Source: Bacteroidetes bacterium UBA6661 (GTDB taxonomy: Bacteria > Bacteroidota > Bacteroidia > AKYH767-A > OLB10). Taken from it: a stretch of 30,193 bases of DNA. The stretch is from assembly GCA_002455375.1 (NCBI GenBank), contig DKKR01000050.1:7484-37676 (forward strand), in the 5' to 3' direction. The notes below the pieces were generated by a model. The model saw only the letters and a list, made by a program, of their open reading frames with translations, did not search any database and was not told the DNA's origin. The position numbers and the translations under genes are program-made. Within the stretch, counting starts at the first letter, position 1. Each line of letters opens with the position of its first letter. This document shows, in pieces, positions 1 through 8,258 of this stretch.

Positions 1-29
1 GACGAGGACGAGGGGGGGGGCATTTCATA

Positions 30-1649
30 CTATCGCAGCAACGTAATCCTTCCTAACTTCTCAATATAGTTGTTTTTTAAATCACGATATGAAATTTTAT
101 AAACGTAAACACCGAGAGGGCAATCCTTACTTTCAAACTTCCCATCCCATGAAAAATTATTGCTATCTTCATAAACCACATTACCCCAACGATTAAATAT
201 TTTAAAATTCGTAATAGTTACATTGTAAAATTGTGGAGTAAAAAAATCATTTAACCCATCATCGTTAGGGGTAAAAGAATTGGGCAGATACAAGCCAAAC
301 AAAGTATCAGGCGGGCATTCGTCAATAAAAATGCTATCGCTTTCAATAGTGCCGCAGTTGTATTTACTCTGCAACCAATACCATCCTTTTTTTGTTACTG
401 ATATCTGAGATGTAATGGCTCCGTTGCTCCAATTATAATTTGGAAGTGTTACATTACTTGAAAGCAAAAAAGGAACATTTGTTCCGCGGTTGCAAATAGT
501 TGTATCTATCCCGATGTCAATTGTAATGCTTGGAAGTGAATCTAAGGTAACATGAACACTGTCTGTTTGCATACCGCAAACATCTGTTGCCTGCACAATG
601 TACAAGCCCGAATCGTTAACTAAAATATTTTGTGAAGTATCTGATGTATTCCATAAATAAGAAATAAAATTGGGCTGCGCAGTGAGGTTAACAGAACTAC
701 CAACGCAAACAATAGTATCATTACCTAAATTTAATTTGTGGATATTTTTAAAACTGATGTGTACTGTATCACTTATTTCTCCACAGCCTGTAAGAATACA
801 TTTTACCCAATACATTCCTGAATCATTAACCGCAATGATGCTACTTGTGCCGCCATTACTCCATTGATAGCTGTCATATCCAACTGGCGCGTATAAACTA
901 TATGGCAATGTGTTTTTGCAAATAATGGTGTCGTTGCCGAGATTTGGAGCAGTTAGATTTGTTGGCGTTACGCTGACATCGTCTATGTAATAGCTTATTG
1001 AAATAGGAGTGCCTACTGGATAGAATGATTGATAGGAAGTGTTAGCGTATAACTCAAAGTTACCAATAGTAATGTGATTTTCATTTCCTTTTGCTTTATA
1101 TAATCCAGAAATCAAAGTCCAGTTTACTGAATCAGTTATTATAGTTGATGATTTAATCTGAGGATAAATATTTATTAAAAAATTACCTGCACCATTATTC
1201 CAATTAATTAATGTATCAGAAATTGCAGCATCAACATTTTTTATTCCACCATATGAATTATTACAAAGGTTTACAAAATAATTAATGCAATAAATAGAAT
1301 CTTTTTTTAAAGCGTATATAAAATCACCTTCAATATAATTTCTTTTATCAGGGTCATAGTTCCAATTGTAAGCTAAAATACAAGCATATCCACCGCCTGT
1401 ATTAGCATATTGAAACCCGTATGAATTAATAGGAACCGTAGCACAAGAATGAAAAAAACTTGGACTTCCTGGATTAAACCCAAACCAATCTATCACATAT
1501 CCATTAAATAAACCTGCTCCTACGGGGCATTGAACATAATTTTCAAACGAAGGGTTTTTAACTAAATTTTGAGCATAGACTACGTTACTCTCCTCTTGTA
1601 TTAATAATTGAGCAGTTAATGCAAACAAATATTTGATAAATTTTTTCAT
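30..1649 (-). CDS. Secreted surface protein with Ig-like repeats and a gliding-motility-type (T9SS type B) C-terminal domain
   Basis: This is a predicted secreted or cell-surface protein of about 539 residues. It starts with a signal-peptide-like MKKFIKYLF segment. The N-terminal region of about 220 residues ends in YYIDDVSV, a pattern typical of jelly-roll (carbohydrate-binding or MAM-like) modules. Three diverged Ig-like repeats follow at about residues 237-300, 308-370 and 378-443; the first two open with LGNDTI followed by C and contain Y-x-W and NDSG. The last ~85 residues (PNSFTPNDDGLNDFF, IFNRWGNVVYE, WDGK, GVYVYKI) are a gliding-motility-associated C-terminal domain, which in this phylum directs type IX export. 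I chose the ATG at 1649; an in-frame ATG at 1670 lies inside a terminator hairpin and would add seven residues in front of the signal peptide. The gene follows another surface-protein gene on the same strand. Ligand unknown. Confidence 0.9.
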   Translation of the reverse strand: MKKFIKYLFALTAQLLIQEESNVVYAQNLVKNPSFENYVQCPVGAGLFNGYVIDWFGFNPGSPSFFHSCATVPINSYGFQYANTGGGYACILAYNWNYDPDKRNYIEGDFIYALKKDSIYCINYFVNLCNNSYGGIKNVDAAISDTLINWNNGAGNFLINIYPQIKSSTIITDSVNWTLISGLYKAKGNENHITIGNFELYANTSYQSFYPVGTPISISYYIDDVSVTPTNLTAPNLGNDTIICKNTLPYSLYAPVGYDSYQWSNGGTSSIIAVNDSGMYWVKCILTGCGEISDTVHISFKNIHKLNLGNDTIVCVGSSVNLTAQPNFISYLWNTSDTSQNILVNDSGLYIVQATDVCGMQTDSVHVTLDSLPSITIDIGIDTTICNRGTNVPFLLSSNVTLPNYNWSNGAITSQISVTKKGWYWLQSKYNCGTIESDSIFIDECPPDTLFGLYLPNSFTPNDDGLNDFFTPQFYNVTITNFKIFNRWGNVVYEDSNNFSWDGKFESKDCPLGVYVYKISYRDLKNNYIEKLGRITLLR

Positions 1650-1654
1650 GGAAT

Positions 1655-1689
1655 AAAACACGTATGGCAAAACATGCCATACGTGTTTT
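1655..1689 (-). terminator. Rho-independent terminator hairpin between two surface-protein genes
   Basis: A perfect 14-bp inverted repeat pairs 1655-1668 with 1676-1689 around a 7-base loop. Read on the minus strand it begins 8 bases after the stop codon of the type A surface protein and ends in a T-rich arm. Its last base is only 5 bases before the ATG of the next gene at 1649, so it could also act on that gene's leader. Confidence 0.85.
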
Positions 1690-1697
1690 TATTAAAA

Positions 1698-3980
1698 TTA
1701 ATTTTTGGAAATACGACCTGATTGATTTACTGTACTGGATTTGATACGATAGGTATAAATTCCGTTATTCAGTTTTGAAATATCAAACGATTTTTTGAAA
1801 ACACCTTTACTGATTTTTGTTAAAGGCATAAGTAGCATTACCTGCTTGCCAAGCATATCTGTTATTTCAATTTCATAATAATCATCTGCGCTTGCAGAAA
1901 ATTCAACTGTTACATTATCACTTGCCGGATTGGGATAAACAGAAATACCGGAAACATTATTTTGACTTTCCGTATTTGAATTTGGGTTTGCCATTCTGCA
2001 TGATGCATTGCTCGGATTAAAATAACCAATGGCTGAATTGCTGCTACAGGCATTGCCCACGGTAAGAGTAATACGATAGGTTGTGTTTAAATTTCCGGCT
2101 ATATCAAAATAGCCAAGCCCTAATCCCATGTCACTGCCTATGGCATTCATGGTTTTAGGAGTAATGTTTACCGGATTGCAAGCAGAAACGTTATAATTAG
2201 GCGTAGTGCCTAAATTGGTAAACCCGTTTGGGCAAGCACCTGTCAGTTTTTCTAATTTTACATTATAATAGCAAACTGTTCCAGTACTAAAGTTTGCATA
2301 AATGCCACCATCTGATGTTTGACAAAGAGCATAAGGTGCAGTGCAGGTAGTGCCATTTGCAAAAGCCGAACCGCCATTACCATTATACAATTTAAAAACG
2401 CTGTTTGCAGCCGGTGGCGGACCAAGTATATTTATATTTTTTATCTGCGTACTCACATTGCCGCAGGCATCTTGAATAGAAAACTTAACTTGTACAGTTC
2501 CGGTAAATGTACCTGTTAATGTAAAGAGATTAAGATTTGCTGTGGGTTGCCCGGCTGTCCATAGTCCGTGATAGTTAACACCTCCGGTTGTAAGCTGGCA
2601 CCCACCATCTATTGCCTGTATATCAAACTTGTATTGCGTAGGAGTGCCGTTATTGTAAGTGGCATTAAAAACAAGCGGATTGCAATTGTAATAAACAGGC
2701 ATTGATGTGGTTTCACAGTTGCCTGATGCACTGGAACCGTTTAATGTAAAATTTGCAATGGTAACGTTAGGCAGTCCTGAAAAAACAGCGTAGCTTTCAC
2801 CGTCAATCTGATTAGGCAATGTAAAACATGTATATTGCCCAAGATAACCGTAGGTAAATCGCGAATCAACGAATCCGGGATTATAAGCACTAATTGTATT
2901 AGACGATGTATTGATTCCTGCAAATGTGGTTGCTGTGAGTGTGGGGCCGGAAAATGTTGGAGAAATACCATAAATCCTGTTATTCTTACCATACTCCAAA
3001 TAGGTGTTGGTAAAATTATATCCAGGTGTTAAAATTGATGATTGCACCTGAGTAGCCGTTAGAATTTGTGTTAAGCCACCTGAGCCGCTAACATAAAGTT
3101 TGGGGTTGGTAGTTGCATTGGTAAATTCAATGCCTCTTGCTGCCGTTACATTGTAATTTTGGAGTGTGCTTGGTTGGTATGCCCCTGTTGTAGAAACAAT
3201 TCCAATTACATGCACTGTTCCATTTATATTTGACCAGGCAAGCAGGTTGGTGCCCCATGATACTTCACACTCAAAGGCATCTACAGCAGGCAATCCCAAT
3301 GTGGCATAAGTTGCAACGGTTGTACCTGCAGAAATTCCGGTATTGGTAATATCACTTCTTACAATTCCGTTATTGCTTACAGAGAATAAAAACCGCTTTG
3401 CTGTTGAACCGCTACCCGTGTAAACTTTAGAAACGGCAATTGCAGTATGGTCAGCTCCACCATGCCCAGAAACCCAGAAAGCCTGATTCTTATAACCTAC
3501 AAAGATAGGTGGGCAATTTACATAAACACTTCCGTTGTAAGTTACAACAGGTGTTGCACCCGAACAATCTACTTTTACATACAGCACAGGCGAATAACCA
3601 ACAGGATTATCCATACTGTAAATAACATAAAATTGATTGCAGGTGCCGGGAATGGGAACGATTGCCACTTCAGAACATAAAATAGAATATTCTTCAGCAC
3701 ATACCTGTGAATTGTATGGAGCTAATGTTCCAACATTGGAACCGGTAGGCCCGTAAATTCCATAATCCCTTACAAAGAATAGTAAGTTGCCGCTTGGGTC
3801 ATAAGCACCATTGGCAACTGAGTAAGCACCGCCTCCACCCGGCAATGCCGATGATGTTGGAATGGATGTGGATGTATTAATCCTGTAAGGCGGAGTAGTC
3901 CAATAAATCATTTGAGCGAATGAATTTGTTACTGCCATGAGTAACGCAACAATTGTTACATTTATTATTAGCTTTTTCAT
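1698..3980 (-). CDS. Secreted protein with a T9SS type A sorting domain
   Basis: This is a large secreted protein of 760 residues. The N-terminus (MKKLIINVTIVALLMAVTNS, then FAQ) is a clear signal peptide. Residues ~25-400 form a Gly/Ser/Thr/Asn-rich region with recurring beta-strand patterns that could be a propeller-like fold, followed by several Cys-containing beta modules; I recognise no named catalytic domain. The last ~75 residues (VYPNPASDNVTVEF, ITDMLGKQV, LNNGIYTYRI) are a type A T9SS C-terminal sorting domain, normally recognised by the outer-membrane translocon and removed by the sortase PorU. The gene is followed by a strong terminator and is divergent from the LuxR-like regulator that starts at 4231. 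The function is probably adhesion or surface structure, but that is inferred only from architecture. Confidence 0.88.
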   Translation of the reverse strand: MKKLIINVTIVALLMAVTNSFAQMIYWTTPPYRINTSTSIPTSSALPGGGGAYSVANGAYDPSGNLLFFVRDYGIYGPTGSNVGTLAPYNSQVCAEEYSILCSEVAIVPIPGTCNQFYVIYSMDNPVGYSPVLYVKVDCSGATPVVTYNGSVYVNCPPIFVGYKNQAFWVSGHGGADHTAIAVSKVYTGSGSTAKRFLFSVSNNGIVRSDITNTGISAGTTVATYATLGLPAVDAFECEVSWGTNLLAWSNINGTVHVIGIVSTTGAYQPSTLQNYNVTAARGIEFTNATTNPKLYVSGSGGLTQILTATQVQSSILTPGYNFTNTYLEYGKNNRIYGISPTFSGPTLTATTFAGINTSSNTISAYNPGFVDSRFTYGYLGQYTCFTLPNQIDGESYAVFSGLPNVTIANFTLNGSSASGNCETTSMPVYYNCNPLVFNATYNNGTPTQYKFDIQAIDGGCQLTTGGVNYHGLWTAGQPTANLNLFTLTGTFTGTVQVKFSIQDACGNVSTQIKNINILGPPPAANSVFKLYNGNGGSAFANGTTCTAPYALCQTSDGGIYANFSTGTVCYYNVKLEKLTGACPNGFTNLGTTPNYNVSACNPVNITPKTMNAIGSDMGLGLGYFDIAGNLNTTYRITLTVGNACSSNSAIGYFNPSNASCRMANPNSNTESQNNVSGISVYPNPASDNVTVEFSASADDYYEIEITDMLGKQVMLLMPLTKISKGVFKKSFDISKLNNGIYTYRIKSSTVNQSGRISKN

Positions 3981-4132
3981 TTTTTTATTTTTTAAAGAAT
4001 TATATGATGAATTAATTTTTAGGCCGAAAAAAGATGCTTAGAAGACTATGGTATTTTAATTGCTTTTCTCATATCTCTTTGTTTTATTTTCCCCACAAAA
4101 ATAAATGCCAATACCTGTTCATAAAAATATCT

Positions 4133-4168
4133 TTTGGCTCATTTTTTTTGAGCCGTTTGGCTCATTTT
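4133..4168. repeat. Paired TTTGGCTCATTTT direct repeats with an embedded hairpin
   Basis: Two identical 13-base copies lie at 4133-4145 and 4156-4168, 23 bases apart (about two helical turns). Between them TGAGCC (4149-4154) can pair with GGCTCA of the first copy (4136-4141) across a seven-T loop. The pair sits in the 250-base gap between the divergent type A surface-protein gene and the LuxR-like regulator, so an operator role is possible but unproven. Confidence 0.55.
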
Positions 4169-4193
4169 ATTCACAAAGCTTGTTTTCTCCGTT

Positions 4194-4223
4194 TTGATAT
4201 ATTAAACTTGCCTTACTTTAAAA
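4194..4223 (+). promoter_or_regulatory. Candidate promoter of the LuxR-like regulator
   Basis: A TTTG element at 4193-4196 is followed, about 17 bases later, by TACTTTAA, an imperfect match to the Bacteroidota -7 consensus TAnnTTTG. It lies just before the ATG at 4231. The match lacks the final TG of the consensus, so this is tentative. Confidence 0.3.
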
Positions 4224-4230
4224 TTACTTT

Positions 4231-4872
4231 ATGTTTCATCGTGGAAAAACAGATTTTGATGTGCTCATCCTTAGTAAGGACACATTGTTTGTAGAAGTGA
4301 TGGTAGAAAAACTTAAGCCTCTGTTTTCTAATATTTCTGCAAAGCATATTCAGTCCGCAGATTTAATCGGTGTGTTTCAGTTCAGAAGTTTATTTATACA
4401 CCAATCAAGTGTTTTAGATTTTTATCAAAACAACAATAAATGTAAAAATGCATCAAATGCTTTTTCCATCATCTTTTTTCTTTGGGAAAAACCGGAGTGT
4501 TTTCAATATTACCCCTTAAAATGCAATTTCAAAATTATTGATTTAAAAATTCCGGCTGCCAAAATATTAAAAGAGGTAAGTCAAATATTACTGCCCGTAA
4601 AAAGTAATGAGGATGCTATATTTGAACAACTTGGTGTACTCAATAAACAGTTGTCAAACATACTTCAAACTGCTCTTTTCACTGATGATGAATTGGATAT
4701 TATTTATAAGCTGAAAAAATTTAGTGATAATAAAACACTTGCTCAAAAATGCAACATCTCTATTGCCACTTTAAAAAGGCGCCTAAAAATTATTGCTGAA
4801 AAATGTGATAATGCAAAATCCAAATCCGAAATCATAAATTTTCTTTATGAAAACTATGTAATAAAACCTTAA
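4231..4872 (+). CDS. Orphan LuxR/NarL-like transcriptional regulator with a degenerate receiver domain
   Basis: This 213-residue protein resembles a NarL/FixJ-type response regulator. The C-terminal ~65 residues (LFTDDELDIIYKL, then TLAQKCNISIATLKRRLKII) match the four-helix LuxR-type DNA-binding domain, diverged from the usual LTxREREVL and EIAxxLxISxxTVKxH patterns. The N-terminal ~120 residues start like a receiver (FDVLILSKDTLFVEVMVEKL) and later show an IIDLKIPAAKILKEVSQIL segment resembling the end of a receiver. However, the acidic pair after the first strand is Ser-Lys, and no convincing phospho-acceptor Asp is visible. It is probably a phosphorylation-independent regulator. There is no histidine kinase beside it. 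It is divergent from two surface-protein genes, which are plausible but unproven targets. It looks somewhat more A+T rich than the metabolic genes. Confidence 0.7.
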   Translation: MFHRGKTDFDVLILSKDTLFVEVMVEKLKPLFSNISAKHIQSADLIGVFQFRSLFIHQSSVLDFYQNNNKCKNASNAFSIIFFLWEKPECFQYYPLKCNFKIIDLKIPAAKILKEVSQILLPVKSNEDAIFEQLGVLNKQLSNILQTALFTDDELDIIYKLKKFSDNKTLAQKCNISIATLKRRLKIIAEKCDNAKSKSEIINFLYENYVIKP

Positions 4873-4970
4873 CTAAAGTAATAATCTAAAACCTGTTTGT
4901 ATTAAAGTCAACAACAGCAATCTTTAATAAAAATACAACTACGACTTAATCCTTTACTAAAACTACCCCT

Positions 4971-5013
4971 CTCGTCCTCGTCTGAAGTCAAGTACGCGCA
5001 TAAGGGACGAGGA
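4971..5013. repeat. GACGAGGA inverted repeat related to the left window edge
   Basis: CTCGTCCTCGTC at 4971-4982 is the exact reverse complement of the first 12 bases of the window. TCCTCGTC at 4975-4982 can also pair with GACGAGGA at 5006-5013 to give an 8-bp stem with a 23-base loop. It lies in the 250-base gap between the LuxR-like gene and pyrH. The rest of that gap shows no gene or clear terminator. Confidence 0.5.
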
Positions 5014-5122
5014 TGTGTGGGAATTAAAAAAAGGTGGAATTTTAGAATTAACGCTACAAATGACTTGAGAACTATCAATATGGTTTAACCTGCATTTCAA
5101 TGAAATAAAAACTACTTTAAGC

Positions 5123-5833
5123 CTACTCTACATCCACCAACGTACCTACATGGTTGCCTTCTACCAAACGCAACAGGTTGCCGGGAGTATTCATATCAAA
5201 AACTATAATCGGCAATTTGTTTTCATGACACAAGGTAAAGGCTGTCATATCCATTACCTTCAAATCTTTTTCGTAAACATCATCAAAGGTCAGATGTTCA
5301 AAGCGTACAGCATCGCTGTTTTTTTCAGGGTCGGAAGTATAGATGCCATCCACTCTGGTTCCTTTTAAAATCACATCAGCCTCCACTTCTATGGCGCGTA
5401 ATGAAGCTGCTGTGTCGGTAGTAAAATACGGATTACCTGTTCCGGCACCAAAAATCACTACTCTGTTTTTTTCAAGATGCCTAACCGCTCTTCTTCTGAT
5501 AAAAGGCTCGCAGATAGCATCCATAGTAATGGCTGATTGCAAACGTGTGTTTATGCCTTTATGTTCTAATGCGCCCTGCAAAGCCATACTGTTAATGACA
5601 GTAGCAAGCATGCCCATGTAATCGCCCTGCACCCTATCCATGCCACCTTCTGCTGCCTGCAACCCTCTGAAAATATTACCTCCCCCTATTACTATGGCAA
5701 CCTGAACACCTTTGTCAACAATAGTTTTTATTTCCTCCGCATATTGGGTAAGTCTGTTGTTGTCTATCCCAAAATTTTTCTCGCCCATCAGTGCTTCACC
5801 ACTAAGTTTCAATAATATTCTTTTATATTTCAT
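5123..5833 (-). CDS. pyrH: UMP kinase
   Basis: UMP kinase phosphorylates UMP to UDP with ATP in the cytoplasm, the entry step to pyrimidine nucleotides. The 236-residue length is normal for the bacterial hexameric enzyme of the amino-acid-kinase fold. It begins MKYKRILLKLSGEALMG, the conserved phosphate-binding start, and contains the glycine-rich GGGNIFRG, the DYMGMLATVINSMAL segment, the GTGNPYFTTDTAA loop and the DGIYTSDPEK motif of the nucleotide site. It lies 33 bases downstream of deoC on the same strand and could be cotranscribed with it. The usual neighbours tsf and frr are not seen here. The enzyme is expected to be controlled by UTP and GTP, as known for the family. Confidence 0.97.
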   Translation of the reverse strand: MKYKRILLKLSGEALMGEKNFGIDNNRLTQYAEEIKTIVDKGVQVAIVIGGGNIFRGLQAAEGGMDRVQGDYMGMLATVINSMALQGALEHKGINTRLQSAITMDAICEPFIRRRAVRHLEKNRVVIFGAGTGNPYFTTDTAASLRAIEVEADVILKGTRVDGIYTSDPEKNSDAVRFEHLTFDDVYEKDLKVMDMTAFTLCHENKLPIIVFDMNTPGNLLRLVEGNHVGTLVDVE

Positions 5834-5866
5834 ATCAGATGTTTGTTATTATCTATAAACTTTTTT

Positions 5867-6772
5867 TTAATCTTTCGAAAAATAATCGGCACTTTGATAC
5901 GCTCCCGTAATTTGTTTTAATATCTGCATCAGCAAATCATTGGCTAATGAGCTTGCACCAAACCGGAACATGTCGGCATTCAACCACTCCTGCCCTAATG
6001 TTTCTCTAACCATCACCAAATATTGCAATGCTAACTTTGCTGTTGCAATGCCACCGGCAGGCTTCATGCCTATTTTTATTCCTGTTCTGTAATAGTAATC
6101 TCGAATACATTCAAGCATCACCAGGGTTACAGGCAATGTTGCTGCAGGCTGCACCTTACCTGTAGATGTTTTAATAAAATCTGCACCCGCTGCAATTGAT
6201 AATTCACTTGCCTTCCTTACATTATCTAATGTGGATAGCTCTCCGGTCTCCAAAATCACTTTCAGATGTGCCTTGCCACAGGCCTCTTTCACAGCAGCTA
6301 TTTCATCAAAAACAAAATTATACTCGCCTCTTAAAAATTCTCCTCTCGAAATAACCATGTCAATCTCATCGGCACCTTCTGCAACAGCATAACGTGTTTC
6401 GTCAAGCTTAAATTTTCTGTTGCTCATGCCACTAGGAAAAGCCGTTGACACGGCAGCTACTTTAACCTTTGTTCCCTCTAATGCTTGTTTGGCAACAGAC
6501 ACTAAATTGGCATAAACACATACAGCGGCAGCCGAAGGGATACCTTCCATTTCATGAGGTCTAATGGCTTTGGCACAAAGCTGTCTTACTTTTCCGGGAG
6601 TGTCTTTTGCATCAAGTGTGGTAAGATCCATCATTGAAATGGCTAACTTCAATGCTTCCATCTTAGACTCATTTTTTATACTACGCTTGTTTAATCGTGC
6701 AACGCGCTCTTCAACCCCAACCTGATCTACCGGTGGCAGGTGGTTGAGAAAACGTAAATCTGCTTTTGCCAT
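5867..6772 (-). CDS. deoC: Deoxyribose-phosphate aldolase
   Basis: DeoC cleaves 2-deoxyribose-5-phosphate to glyceraldehyde-3-phosphate and acetaldehyde in deoxynucleoside catabolism. The TIM-barrel class I aldolase signature is plain: GADFIKTSTGK carries the Schiff-base lysine (K201), MKPAGGI carries the second active-site lysine (K237), and EIDMVI holds the conserved Asp (D138). At 301 residues it is about 40 longer than the E. coli enzyme, mostly as an N-terminal extension (residues 1-40) before the conserved MMDLTTLDAKDTP segment. Such extensions occur in the longer DeoC subgroup. It is transcribed toward pyrH and is divergent from purB across a 139-base spacer. I keep the first ATG, because the Arg/Lys-rich N-terminus reads as normal coding sequence. 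Confidence 0.95.
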   Translation of the reverse strand: MAKADLRFLNHLPPVDQVGVEERVARLNKRSIKNESKMEALKLAISMMDLTTLDAKDTPGKVRQLCAKAIRPHEMEGIPSAAAVCVYANLVSVAKQALEGTKVKVAAVSTAFPSGMSNRKFKLDETRYAVAEGADEIDMVISRGEFLRGEYNFVFDEIAAVKEACGKAHLKVILETGELSTLDNVRKASELSIAAGADFIKTSTGKVQPAATLPVTLVMLECIRDYYYRTGIKIGMKPAGGIATAKLALQYLVMVRETLGQEWLNADMFRFGASSLANDLLMQILKQITGAYQSADYFSKD

Positions 6773-6884
6773 GCTGATAAGATAAATTTCAGAGAGCTAA
6801 AATAAACATTCCATATCAATTGCAGTAATATTTGGTGTCATAGGATAAAATACAAATCACAATCAGCATTTAATTTTTAAAATC

Positions 6885-6892
6885 TACCTTTG
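6885..6892 (+). promoter_or_regulatory. TAnnTTTG promoter element of purB
   Basis: TACCTTTG exactly matches the Bacteroidota -7 element. It ends 19 bases before the purB ATG at 6912, which leaves room for a short leader. No convincing TTTG is seen at the -33 position. Confidence 0.55.
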
Positions 6893-6911
6893 CAGCACTA
6901 AATATTATGCT

Positions 6912-8258
6912 ATGTCTGATGCCCTTTTTGCCGTTTCGCCTGTTGACGGACGCTATGCCGCTGTTTGTAGTCCGCTGAGAGAATATTTTTCTGAATATGC
7001 ACTTATTCGTGAGCGTGTTAAAGTGGAAATCAAATATCTTATAGCGCTGGCTCAACTGCAATTACCACAGCTTCAGATTGACTCAGGGAAATTTGATGCA
7101 CTGCGCAACATCTACCGACAGTTTACACCTGCCGATGCAGAACAGATTAAACAGACAGAAAAAACTACCAATCATGATGTGAAAGCTGTTGAATATTTTG
7201 TAAAAGAAAAATTAGAAGCATTAGGCTTACATAAAGCAAAAGAGTTTGTTCACTTTGGGCTTACTTCACAAGACATCAACAACACTGCAACACCAATGCT
7301 TGTCCGTCATGGTATTGCCGAAGTAATGTTGCCTGCATTAACAGATGTGTTAAACAAAATTGAAAGTCAGGCACAGGACTGGAACAACATCAGCCTGCTG
7401 GCGCATACACATGGGCAACCTGCAAGCCCAACACGATTGGGAAAAGAAATGAAAGTTTTCAGTGAAAGACTTCGTGAACAGCTAGAAATGTTGAAGTCAA
7501 TTCCTCACAGTGCAAAATTTGGTGGAGCTACAGGAAACTTCAATGCTCATGCAGTGGCATATCCTGCTGTTGACTGGATTTCTTTTGCTGATGATTTTGT
7601 TAACTCTCTTGGACTTACACGTACAGCATATACAACACAGATTGAACCTTATGACAACCTTGCAGCATTATTCGATAACCTGAAACGAATCAACAATATT
7701 TTATTGGATTTATGCCGTGATGTATGGACCTACATCAGCATGAATTATTTTTCTCAAACTGTTAAAACCGGTGAGATTGGTTCTTCTGCAATGCCTCATA
7801 AAGTTAATCCTATAGACTTTGAAAATGCTGAAGGTAATCTCGGCATTGCCAATGCATTGTTTGAACATCTTTCAGCCAAACTTCCTGTGTCACGTCTTCA
7901 ACGTGATTTGACTGACAGCACTGTGTTACGCAATACCGGTGTTCCGTTTGCACACACACTCATTGCACTGAAATCTTTACTGAAGGGATTGAATAAAATT
8001 CTGCCAAACACTCAGGTAATTTCTGCCGACCTTAGTAGTCATGCTGTTGTTATAGCAGAAGCAATACAGACAATTCTTAGACGCGAAGGTTACCCTAATC
8101 CCTATGAAGCATTAAAGGATTTAACTCGTGGAAAAGAAAACATTACTTTACAGGATATCCATCAGTTCATTAATACACTTCAGGTTAGCGATACCATAAA
8201 AGCTGAATTACTGAAAATTACACCGGAAAATTATACGGGAGTAAATTTATCAGACTGA
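6912..8258 (+). CDS. purB: Adenylosuccinate lyase
   Basis: PurB catalyses two beta-eliminations releasing fumarate: SAICAR to AICAR in purine synthesis, and adenylosuccinate to AMP. The 448-residue protein resembles the E. coli-type enzyme from its start (FAVSPVDGRYAAV) to its end (ITPENYTGV). Superfamily motifs are present: HFGLTSQDINNTA at ~114, the catalytic HTHGQPASPT at ~165-174, and the flexible signature loop GSSAMPHKVNPIDFENAEGN at ~290-309 with its catalytic serine. It is the only plus-strand gene in this stretch. Its last 9 bases overlap the 3' end of the convergent ribE gene, so the two transcripts are complementary at their ends. I chose the ATG at 6912; an ATG five bases earlier is out of frame. 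Confidence 0.97.
   Translation: MSDALFAVSPVDGRYAAVCSPLREYFSEYALIRERVKVEIKYLIALAQLQLPQLQIDSGKFDALRNIYRQFTPADAEQIKQTEKTTNHDVKAVEYFVKEKLEALGLHKAKEFVHFGLTSQDINNTATPMLVRHGIAEVMLPALTDVLNKIESQAQDWNNISLLAHTHGQPASPTRLGKEMKVFSERLREQLEMLKSIPHSAKFGGATGNFNAHAVAYPAVDWISFADDFVNSLGLTRTAYTTQIEPYDNLAALFDNLKRINNILLDLCRDVWTYISMNYFSQTVKTGEIGSSAMPHKVNPIDFENAEGNLGIANALFEHLSAKLPVSRLQRDLTDSTVLRNTGVPFAHTLIALKSLLKGLNKILPNTQVISADLSSHAVVIAEAIQTILRREGYPNPYEALKDLTRGKENITLQDIHQFINTLQVSDTIKAELLKITPENYTGVNLSD

Noticed and set aside
1650..1670. Seven-residue N-terminal extension of the type B surface protein
   Set aside because: The added start codon lies inside the terminator hairpin and would put polar residues ahead of a normal signal peptide.
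4034..4294. 86-codon plus-strand reading frame overlapping the LuxR-like gene start
   Set aside because: It is rich in Phe, Cys and His from AT-rich intergenic DNA, overlaps the start of the better-supported regulator in another frame, and contains the direct repeats. No family resemblance.
5095..5107. ATTTCAATGAAAT palindrome after pyrH as a terminator
   Set aside because: The stem is only 6 AT-rich pairs with a one-base loop and no T-run follows on the minus strand.
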